Source: a virus. Taken from it: a DNA stretch of 20,761 nucleotides. The notes under the pieces were generated by a model. It searched no databases, was not told the DNA's origin, and saw only the letters and a program-made list of their open reading frames with translations. The position numbers and the translations under genes are program-made. Shown piece after piece: positions 15,923 to 20,761 of the stretch. The first letter of the stretch is position 1. Each line of letters starts with the position of its first letter. The stretch is from the IMG/VR virus record IMGVR_UViG_3300009620_000084, positions 1 to 20,761 of that record; one strand, given 5' to 3'.

Positions 15923-17791
15923 TTAGCCAGCCAGGTTCTGCCCAGTCCTTCCGGGCTTGGCTACCTGCCCGGTAAGGGGCTGTCTGAGGTTCCTGGCTGC
16001 TCCCATTATCTGGTTGGCTCCTTGTTGAGCGGAGCCTCTACCCAGAGAGGACCCTATAGGCTGTCCGTCTGGCCCTATTAGCCCTGCTGGGCCTCCAGCC
16101 GGTTGTCCTCCCTGCCCCCCAGCCAGTTCGCCTTCCATCTCTTCGGTTAGAAGCTCTTCCAGACCCATCCTTCTGGCCGCTACTATAGCCATCTTCTGGG
16201 CCACTGGAGGGAGCTTACGGATCTCCATGGCAATGAGCCTCCAGCGTTCCTCTGTGACGTTCTCCCTCTTTGCGTAGTCCTCCCAGTAGGACTGATCGCT
16301 GAGGACACCCTGTTGCAGCTCTGCCAGTCCGAGTTCTCTGAGCTGGAGCTGTAGTACCGGGTCTATGACCTCAAAAGTGACCTTGTTGGAGTAGTCCCCT
16401 TTGATCATAGAGGGCTTCAGGGTCTTGCCTTCTACTCTGATCTCCAGGTCCAGGGTGTCTACGAACTGCATTATATGGGATGCTGAATTGGTGGCCAGGT
16501 GCTGTAACTGCGCGGTGGGGGCTATGAACTTCCTGCCAGAGGCTGTGTCCAGGATGGCTTGCTGCCCTACCGTGCTGATGCCTTGCTGACGGATACCGGC
16601 CTGGGACCTGGAGAAGGTGCCAAATTCTATGTCCTTGTCCAGGCCGCTCTGGGCCTCCAGCATCCAGCGGGAGAAGTTGTTGACCTCCTCCAGGGATACC
16701 ATGGCCAGATCAGGGACCTCTATGATGTCATCCCCTCTGGCTAACTGAGCAGCGAGTTCTGAGGCGTCCATAGTGGTCAAGCGCCTGCGCCAGGTGGCCT
16801 GCATCAGGGCATTGTGCATACCTGACATGGCCTGGGCATGGGCTTTTAGTGTGGGCATGATCGGGTCCAGGAGGCCCACAGCCAGGTATTTGACATCGTT
16901 CCCGTTCTCTGTGCCGGTGTCCGTTATCACCTGGCCGAATCCGGCGAATGCGTGACCGAAGGGCATGAGCTGCCAGTCGTTTGGTTCTACGAACAGGAAG
17001 GACTTGTTGACCATGAGGGCATGCCAGTATTCGGTCCAGTACTCTATGGCTTCATTAAACTCAAAGGGGTTCTGGCGCTCCTCCCAGAGTTGAACCCTCA
17101 TATCCTTGCGCTTGGGTTTCCCGTTCTTCTGTAGCCTGCCTGCTGTTAGCTCGTAGAGTTCCTGGTTAGTCCTACGAGCCAGTTTTAGGGCCACAGAGGG
17201 CTCTTTCTGGAAGGGGTCCAGTAGGATGGTGGAGGGGTGAGGGGCTCTGGTGCGGAAAGGCATGATGTTGCGCTTCCGGTTGGACCATACGTCCATTCGG
17301 AGTTCAAAGTCATCCCCGGATTCACCAGTACGGATCCTGGGCTTGTCTCTGGACTGCCTGAGAGACTCGGTGTGGATAGCGTCTTCTACAATAGTGTACC
17401 CGTATAGAAGGAGGTTCTTGGCTGCTTGCTTCCAGGTGAGAGAAGGCTCCCTCAAGGACACCTGGTGCATGATGGACTGCATAGCGACTTCTAGCTGGTT
17501 AGCGGTCTCTTCGGCCTCGTCACTATCATCCAGGGGCCAGCGTTTGACCTTGGGCTCATGGGAGAGGAGATGGTCTACGGCGTGGTCTATGATTGCCCGT
17601 CCCCTGGAGGGCCTGAGCCACTGAGGACGGTTGGAGCCCTCCCACCATAGGGGAAAGGTCCCGTAGTAGTAGGAATCGGCTGTCCGCCAGTTTTCGTGAG
17701 CTTCGTTCCAGAGTCCAGAGAGATAGGACTTCATGGAGTCAACGTAGGACTCGTCAGGCCTTTCTGATATGTTCAGCTCACCTTGGGGCAT
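15923..17791 (-). CDS. Portal protein
   Basis: A 622-residue protein directly downstream of the terminase, the usual position and size for a portal, the dodecameric ring through which DNA enters and leaves the head. The N-terminal part has NWRTADSYYYGTFPLWWEG (about 34-52) and RGRAIIDHAVDHLL (about 64-77), typical of portal proteins with their 'N-x-h-h-D-x-x-V-x-x-L' helix. The middle has the LLYGYTIVED segment, a hydrophobic strand pair, and later a long helical part (ASELAAQLARGDDIIEVPDL) ahead of the stem region. The C-terminus (about 555-622) is low-complexity, Gly/Gln/Pro-rich. No clear Shine-Dalgarno precedes the ATG; there is a 23-base gap after the terminase nuclease stop. Confidence 0.75.
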   Translation of the reverse strand: MPQGELNISERPDESYVDSMKSYLSGLWNEAHENWRTADSYYYGTFPLWWEGSNRPQWLRPSRGRAIIDHAVDHLLSHEPKVKRWPLDDSDEAEETANQLEVAMQSIMHQVSLREPSLTWKQAAKNLLLYGYTIVEDAIHTESLRQSRDKPRIRTGESGDDFELRMDVWSNRKRNIMPFRTRAPHPSTILLDPFQKEPSVALKLARRTNQELYELTAGRLQKNGKPKRKDMRVQLWEERQNPFEFNEAIEYWTEYWHALMVNKSFLFVEPNDWQLMPFGHAFAGFGQVITDTGTENGNDVKYLAVGLLDPIMPTLKAHAQAMSGMHNALMQATWRRRLTTMDASELAAQLARGDDIIEVPDLAMVSLEEVNNFSRWMLEAQSGLDKDIEFGTFSRSQAGIRQQGISTVGQQAILDTASGRKFIAPTAQLQHLATNSASHIMQFVDTLDLEIRVEGKTLKPSMIKGDYSNKVTFEVIDPVLQLQLRELGLAELQQGVLSDQSYWEDYAKRENVTEERWRLIAMEIRKLPPVAQKMAIVAARRMGLEELLTEEMEGELAGGQGGQPAGGPAGLIGPDGQPIGSSLGRGSAQQGANQIMGAARNLRQPLTGQVAKPGRTGQNLAG

Positions 17792-17814
17792 TTACAACAT
17801 TCTCACTATGGAGG

Positions 17815-18753
17815 TTACCACCCGTAAGGGTTGGGCCGGGACTGCATCCTTCCGGAGTAGCTCCGTGGGAAGTTCCTGCCGGTCATGTCTTCGCCATCGA
17901 TCCCCAGGACTCGCCTGTGCTCTTCCTTATGTCCTGGGACCCTGGCTCTTTGTGCTCTGTCCCGGATCTGGTTAGCTATACCGATGGCGAAGGGATAGTC
18001 ATCGTGAGCGCCTTGTTGAGCCTCTATTCTACCATGCTTGTTCGGATTTCGTATTACGGAGTAGAACTGGGCCAGGCCTTCCTCGCTTGGTACAGTGATT
18101 GCCCTGGTGTTACAGGCTGACTGGAGGTCCCCCCAGAGGACGAATCGGGAGCCTGTACGCTGCCTGGTATCGGCGGTGTGCCAGCCTGGTTTCCCGTCTT
18201 CCCGGTAAAAGAGCCTTGGGTAGTGGGCTTCAATGGCAACCTTGATGGTCTGGATCCCCCAGTCGTTATCCTCTATCCCCCAGATTGGGTTCCTGTAGTA
18301 TTCCAGCAGGTCCATGGAGGCCACGGAGAGCTGCTCAGGCTCCATGAGGGGACTCATAACGTCTGCTACCGTGTATCCGGTCTCGGCGTCTATTATGCCG
18401 GTGACGCTGAAGTCCTGGCCTACCCCGTGGGAAGTGTCGGTCCCTGCCGCGTACCTCTTCCCAACCTGGAAGTCCTGGAATATGTTGGCGTAGAAGCCAG
18501 CCCCAACCGGGAGGGTCTTTATCGGGGATCTCAGGTCCTGTCTCATGGCCATGAGGGTTTCAGGGCTGAAGAAGACCAGGGTCCTGGCTGGGGCCAGGGC
18601 CTCGTCTTCATCTCTGGGGTATTCCTTCTCAAACCTGGCTACGTCATCGGCTTCGGACCGACGCTCCTCGTACCAGGCCTCATCACGGTCCGGTCGGACA
18701 TCCCAGCCATAGAAGAGCTTGGTCCAGCTTCTAGTCTGGCTTCCTTGCTGCAC
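17815..18753 (-). CDS. terL: Terminase large subunit, nuclease domain (separate frame)
   Basis: This frame encodes the RNase H-like nuclease half of a large terminase, which cuts the concatemer during packaging. From GTG 18753 it has 312 residues. After SWTKLFYGWDVRP (9-21), a linker segment typical of terminases, comes YAAGTDTSHG (101-110) with the first catalytic Asp (D106). The second acidic motif is IEDNDWG (160-166), and the third is QGAHDDYPFAIG near the end. All three acidic groups are present, so the domain should be active. The GTG has AGGAG five bases upstream, inside the ATPase frame. The same frame is also open from an ATG at 18792. It overlaps the ATPase reading frame, which stops at 18731, and lies +1 relative to it. 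It could be an independent protein, a programmed frameshift product, or one sequencing indel. Confidence 0.75.
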   Translation of the reverse strand: MQQGSQTRSWTKLFYGWDVRPDRDEAWYEERRSEADDVARFEKEYPRDEDEALAPARTLVFFSPETLMAMRQDLRSPIKTLPVGAGFYANIFQDFQVGKRYAAGTDTSHGVGQDFSVTGIIDAETGYTVADVMSPLMEPEQLSVASMDLLEYYRNPIWGIEDNDWGIQTIKVAIEAHYPRLFYREDGKPGWHTADTRQRTGSRFVLWGDLQSACNTRAITVPSEEGLAQFYSVIRNPNKHGRIEAQQGAHDDYPFAIGIANQIRDRAQRARVPGHKEEHRRVLGIDGEDMTGRNFPRSYSGRMQSRPNPYGW

Positions 18754-19378
18754 GGTATCTCCTCTTGAAGAGCGAATCCGCGTTGTCCCCATTGGAAGTG
18801 GAGGTCAGGATAAGCTGACCTCCATTGTCATTCAGTGTGGGCTCCACTGCCGTGACGTTTTCTTCCAGGTGAGGGTGAAAATCGGCCTCGTCGAATACGG
18901 CTTTGGTGGCTGTATAGGACCTTCCGGCTTTCTGAGTGGAGGGCAGGGCACGTATCCAGGAGTCAATGGAGGGAAATGCCAGCTCTTGCTGGTTTTCCAG
19001 GGACTTTACCTTCACCTGGAGCTGAGGAGGGAGTGCTTGATAGATGAATTTGGACTTCCAGAGGAGCTGTTTGCACTCTTCTTCCCCCTGGCTGAACATA
19101 AGTAGCTGTGCCCCAGGCTCAAACTGGGCACAACGTAGGAAATGGGCTGCAATAAGCCAGGAAGCCCCTATCTGGCGGGACTTTAGCCATACTATGAGCT
19201 GCTGGGTGGTTAAAACCTGGATGGCGTCTACCAGATGGGGCCATTTCTCGAATTTTATCTTCCCACGGCCTGGTGGCGGCTCCAGGATGTAGACGTAATC
19301 TACAAAGTACTCCAGGTATTGCCTTGAAAGCTCCAGATGAGCTACTTCTGCGACTGTTTCCTCTACGGTTTGTGTCAT
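18731..19378 (-). CDS. terL: Terminase large subunit, ATPase domain (separate frame)
   Basis: A 215-residue protein with the ATPase (motor) half of the packaging terminase. The Walker A-like motif is LKSRQIGAS (65-73), a form used by many phage terminases. Walker B is AVFDEADF (160-167), with the catalytic Glu in the usual DE pair. The coupling motif LTSTSNG is at 191-197. A segment LLMFSQGEEE (92-101) is typical of this family. The frame then stops at 18731, soon after LFKRRYRAA, just where the nuclease domain should follow. That domain is encoded in the overlapping +1 frame (17815-18753). The ATG overlaps the stop of the zinc-ribbon gene (ATGA). Normal large terminases are one chain of about 450-600 residues, which matches the two parts together. 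Confidence 0.8.
   Translation of the reverse strand: MTQTVEETVAEVAHLELSRQYLEYFVDYVYILEPPPGRGKIKFEKWPHLVDAIQVLTTQQLIVWLKSRQIGASWLIAAHFLRCAQFEPGAQLLMFSQGEEECKQLLWKSKFIYQALPPQLQVKVKSLENQQELAFPSIDSWIRALPSTQKAGRSYTATKAVFDEADFHPHLEENVTAVEPTLNDNGGQLILTSTSNGDNADSLFKRRYRAARKPD
18751..18765 (-). promoter_or_regulatory. Internal ribosome-binding site and GTG start for the nuclease frame
   Basis: On the minus strand AGAGGAG (18765-18759) lies five bases ahead of GTG (18753-18751). The site sits within the last codons of the ATPase frame, 20 to 34 bases before its TAG stop. A strong site with correct spacing exactly at the frame change supports independent or re-initiated translation of the nuclease half. 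Confidence 0.55.
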
Positions 19379-19506
19379 TCAGGGGTCCCTTTGAGTGACT
19401 TGGGTAGAGTACTTGGCACCTCCTTATAGTCGCACCTGTCGCAGACCGTTCCTCTGCCTCCGCAGTCCATTGTGTCCCCACAGGTTGGGCATATACGGCA
19501 GGTCAT
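19375..19506 (-). CDS. 43-residue zinc-ribbon protein
   Basis: Found by reading the gap between the terminase genes. The ATG at 19506 has GGAGG seven bases upstream, and the stop overlaps the next ATG by ATGA. The protein MTCRICPTCGDTMDCGG carries C3, C6-PT-C9 and C15, then C22-DR-C25 (TVCDRCDY). The two CxxC knuckles form a zinc-ribbon signature. The C-terminal third is basic (PKSLKGTPE at the end). A zinc ribbon next to the terminase may help DNA recognition or contact the packaging complex, but this is inference. Confidence 0.65.
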   Translation of the reverse strand: MTCRICPTCGDTMDCGGRGTVCDRCDYKEVPSTLPKSLKGTPE

Positions 19507-19524
19507 TCTGTGGCCTCCAGGATA

Positions 19525-19992
19525 CTAGACATTGTACCTTGGCGCTTTCAGCACTGTTGGTAGTATTGGCGGTGGCATGTGTGTAAGGGGTGGAGGAGCT
19601 ACCTTTGGGGCTTCTGTAGGAGCTTCCGGCTGGGTATAGTGCTCTAGATCACTCGCTAGCCTTGGAGCGGCCAGTGCTAGAAGCTCCTCCTTTGACATTT
19701 GGGCTATAAGGTGCAGGTGCTCAGTCTGGATCGGCCCACCTTCCGGTGACGCAAGCGCCATGTCCTGGACTACCTTGCCGAATCCACGGTCAGCCAGCCA
19801 GTTGCAGGCGTCCAGCTGGTCCTTTTGCCTCTTGCTCTTTAGCCCACGGAGCACATCTATCATGAAGTCTACCAGCTCCTCGCCATTGCGAGTCTTGGAC
19901 CTGATCATGGCACCAAGTCCCAGGGGCCTTCCACTGGGGTTACCTGACTTCCCTGGCTGGAATCGGAAAGACTTGAGCTGTTCTGTTGGCAT
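19525..19992 (-). CDS. DUF5681-type protein, candidate terminase small subunit
   Basis: A 155-residue protein with FQPGKSGNPSGRPLG (11-25), the signature of the DUF5681 family, whose genes often sit at the head of phage packaging operons. A helical region follows (about 30-115, for example ELVDFMIDVLRGLKSKRQKD and SKEELLALAAPRLASD), and then a Pro-rich C-terminal tail (about 120-155). The position, first gene before the terminase ATPase, fits a small subunit that recognises the packaging site. The start ATG has a G-rich ribosome site (AGGGGGG) four bases upstream. Assignment is by family association and gene order. The protein could also be an unrelated DNA-binding protein. Confidence 0.6.
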   Translation of the reverse strand: MPTEQLKSFRFQPGKSGNPSGRPLGLGAMIRSKTRNGEELVDFMIDVLRGLKSKRQKDQLDACNWLADRGFGKVVQDMALASPEGGPIQTEHLHLIAQMSKEELLALAAPRLASDLEHYTQPEAPTEAPKVAPPPLTHMPPPILPTVLKAPRYNV

Positions 19993-20011
19993 TTGGCCCC
20001 CCTATATGGTG

Positions 20012-20044
20012 TACCACCCTATTTTCAGTATACCACCCTATTTT
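20012..20044. repeat. 14-bp direct repeat ahead of the first gene
   Basis: TACCACCCTATTTT occurs at 20012-20025 and again at 20031-20044, 19 bases apart. The second copy overlaps the extended -10 candidate. The sequence TGGTGTACCA just beside the first copy is an imperfect palindrome. Repeats here could bind a regulator or the terminase. Confidence 0.6.
20027..20035 (-). promoter_or_regulatory. Extended -10 promoter candidate for the terminase operon
   Basis: The minus strand reads TGGTATACT, a TG-N-TATACT extended -10. A -35 hexamer is weak or absent, as is common for extended -10 promoters. The start of transcription would lie near 20020, about 28 bases ahead of the ATG at 19992. It is a likely start point for the operon but rests on pattern only. 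Confidence 0.4.
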
Positions 20045-20065
20045 TTTGGGTCCTACTTTTACTTA

Positions 20066-20110
20066 TTTGTGGTTTTATTTCTTGTTTTATTTCTTTGTGG
20101 TTTTATTTCT
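20066..20110. repeat. Direct repeats in the leader region
   Basis: The 17-mer TTTGTGGTTTTATTTCT occurs at 20066-20082 and 20094-20110. Between them lies a third copy of its last 11 bases, GTTTTATTTCT (20084-20094). The AT-rich repeats may be terminase or replication-protein sites, or a slipped duplication. Confidence 0.65.
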
Positions 20111-20167
20111 GTACTTTACCTCAAAATGGAGAGTTTGACACTAATGGGTTAACCTACACAAATTACT

Positions 20168-20194
20168 CCTTACTTAAGGGGACCCACGGGGTCC
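20168..20194. repeat. Two adjacent inverted repeats
   Basis: CCTTA-CT-TAAGG (20168-20179) is directly followed by GGACCC-ACG-GGGTCC (20180-20194). The second can fold as a 6-bp GC-rich stem with a 3-base loop. No T-tract follows in either direction, so a protein-binding site is more likely than a terminator. Confidence 0.55.
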
Positions 20195-20266
20195 GGGGTG
20201 GGGTCTGACCATCGGCTTATTGCAATTGGTTGTAGGTAATAATGAATTCCTAGCTGTTGGCAAGCT

Positions 20267-20320
20267 GCCTTCCCTTACCTTGCCTTGCCTTCCTTTCCTT
20301 TCCCTTCCTTTCCCTTGCCT
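20267..20320. repeat. CCTT-pentamer tract, pyrimidine-rich on the plus strand
   Basis: About eleven imperfect pentamers of the pattern NCCTT or CCTTT. The part from 20292 to 20316 is entirely pyrimidine on the plus strand. It ends about 20 bases before the first TGTGA box. Strand asymmetry of this kind can unwind or form triplex DNA. It could also come from replication slippage. Confidence 0.7.
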
Positions 20321-20341
20321 GTAACGTACAATTTCCTGGAT

Positions 20342-20357
20342 TGTGAAAATTTTCACA
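20342..20357. promoter_or_regulatory. CRP/FNR-like operator, box 1
   Basis: TGTGAAAATTTTCACA is a perfect 16-bp palindrome that matches TGTGA-N6-TCACA, the consensus of CRP-type regulators. The spacer AAATTT is AT only. It lies 350 bases upstream of the small terminase start. Confidence 0.6.
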
Positions 20358-20397
20358 TAGTGCCTATATGGCCTTGTGCTGCCCATTGTCCGACAAG

Positions 20398-20411
20398 TGA
20401 CCCATGGGTCA
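20398..20411. repeat. 14-bp perfect palindrome
   Basis: TGACCCATGGGTCA reads the same on both strands without a spacer. It is not related to the TGTGA boxes. A dimeric regulator site is a likely explanation. Confidence 0.55.
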
Positions 20412-20482
20412 GCTTTCCCATTATCGGCCCTGTACGTGTCTTGTGTGGCCATAGGAGCGATTTAGAACATATGTTTCCCCGA

Positions 20483-20566
20483 CGTAATCCGTAATCTGCC
20501 CCTATCTAGTCAATACGAATACCGTCACCGTTGGTTCAATTGGGTTATTTTGGTTACGAATATCGT
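20483..20566. repeat. Short direct repeats, iteron-like
   Basis: CGTAATC is repeated head to tail at 20483-20489 and 20490-20496. TACGAATACCGT (20514-20525) and TACGAATATCGT (20555-20566) are near-identical copies 41 bases apart. The motif contains ACGA-ATA-TCGT, an imperfect dyad. Such short repeats could be a replication or regulator site. Confidence 0.45.
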
Positions 20567-20613
20567 TATTTAGTCCTCAGATACAATCCAGGCTCAAAAT
20601 ATACCCATTTTGT

Positions 20614-20633
20614 ATTGTGAAATACATCACAAT
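20614..20633. promoter_or_regulatory. CRP/FNR-like operator, box 2
   Basis: ATTGTGA-AATACA-TCACAAT has 7-bp perfect arms and matches TGTGA-N6-TCACA (core 20616-20631). Its centre is 32 bases from box 3, about three helical turns, so both boxes would face the same side of the DNA. Confidence 0.6.
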
Positions 20634-20647
20634 ATCCGGCTTTAGAT

Positions 20648-20663
20648 TGTGAAATATATCACA
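20648..20663. promoter_or_regulatory. CRP/FNR-like operator, box 3
   Basis: TGTGA-AATATA-TCACA, with the same arms as the other two boxes and an AT-only spacer. It would lie near +22 of the promoter candidate at 20685-20712, a position suited to repression, if that promoter is real. Confidence 0.6.
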
Positions 20664-20684
20664 TTCCAGGCTGATAGCTCCAAA

Positions 20685-20712
20685 TTAATAGGCGTGCAAG
20701 CTCCCTTATCAA
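20685..20712 (-). promoter_or_regulatory. Promoter candidate upstream of the TGTGA boxes
   Basis: On the minus strand TTGATA (20712-20707) and TATTAA (20690-20685) are separated by 16 bases. The -35 differs from TTGACA at one base and the -10 matches four of six. Transcription would run leftwards through boxes 3 and 2. AT-rich sequence gives such matches by chance, so this is a candidate only. Confidence 0.3.
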
Positions 20713-20761
20713 GGCTGTACCAAAAAATAAAAGGATAATTAGTATCATCAAATTAGTGGGT

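Larger units (their letters stand above)
19993..20761. other. Gene-free, AT-rich regulatory region upstream of the terminase operon
   Basis: About 770 nt with no convincing gene. A 92-codon minus-strand frame (20452-20174) has no ribosome site and runs through a palindromic box and the CCTT tract. A T-rich plus-strand frame (19993-20208) begins at a TTG without a ribosome site. The base composition is clearly more AT-rich than the coding part. The region holds several palindromes, direct repeats, three CRP/FNR-like boxes and promoter candidates, listed separately. In many phages the packaging start (pac or cos) lies close to the small terminase gene, so this region may also hold it. Confidence 0.7.

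Noticed and set aside
18751-18792. ATG at 18792 as start of the nuclease frame
   Set aside because: There is no ribosome site ahead of it, and the first 13 residues are an alternate reading of conserved ATPase codons. GTG 18753 with AGGAG is a better start.
19993-20208. Plus-strand frame with membrane-like hydrophobic sequence
   Set aside because: It begins at TTG without a ribosome site and opposes the operon. The hydrophobic residues come from T-rich repeats.
20174-20452. Minus-strand 92-codon frame upstream of the small terminase candidate
   Set aside because: It has no ribosome site and runs through a perfect palindrome, box 1 and the CCTT tract. The product is low-complexity (RQGKGRERKGRQGKVREG), as expected from the repeat rather than from a gene.

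Overview
The window looks like the late (packaging and virion structure) module of a tailed double-stranded DNA bacteriophage or prophage. Every convincing gene lies on the minus strand, so the operon reads from right to left. The calls rest on a recognisable set: a DUF5681-type small-terminase candidate, both domains of a large terminase, a portal protein, a scaffold-like protein, an HK97-type major capsid protein, a decoration protein and tail or baseplate proteins. I see no integrase, host gene, tRNA or CRISPR array. Shine-Dalgarno sites are frequent and ATG, GTG and TTG starts all occur, so a bacterial host is likely. I cannot name the host.

Layout in the direction of transcription. (1) 20761-19993 is a gene-free, AT-rich regulatory stretch of about 770 nt. 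It holds three perfect TGTGA-N6-TCACA boxes, other palindromes, a CCTT-pentamer tract, direct repeats and an extended -10 promoter candidate just ahead of the first gene. (2) 19992-15923 is packaging: small terminase candidate, a 43-residue zinc ribbon, a large terminase split into ATPase and nuclease reading frames, and the portal. (3) 15889-8292 holds a small protein, an 856-residue repeat protein with a tape-measure-like C-terminal motif, a 1545-residue protein probably delivered or packaged with the virion, and a small zinc-binding protein. A strong intrinsic terminator follows. (4) 8179-5501 is head morphogenesis: scaffold, major capsid protein and decoration protein. (5) 5482-1 holds small proteins with beta-rich, zinc-finger and tail-fibre-like character, a BppU-like Ig-fold protein, a putative connector with an inserted carbohydrate-binding-like domain, and the first codons of one more gene.

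Many neighbours overlap by TAATG, ATGA, TGATG or a few more bases, so translational coupling is probably widespread. The most interesting points are the split terminase with its own internal ribosome-binding site and GTG start, the cluster of CRP/FNR-like operators upstream of the terminase, the series of small cysteine-rich proteins through the structural operon, the very large proteins between portal and scaffold, and the carbohydrate-binding-like insertion in the connector-like protein.
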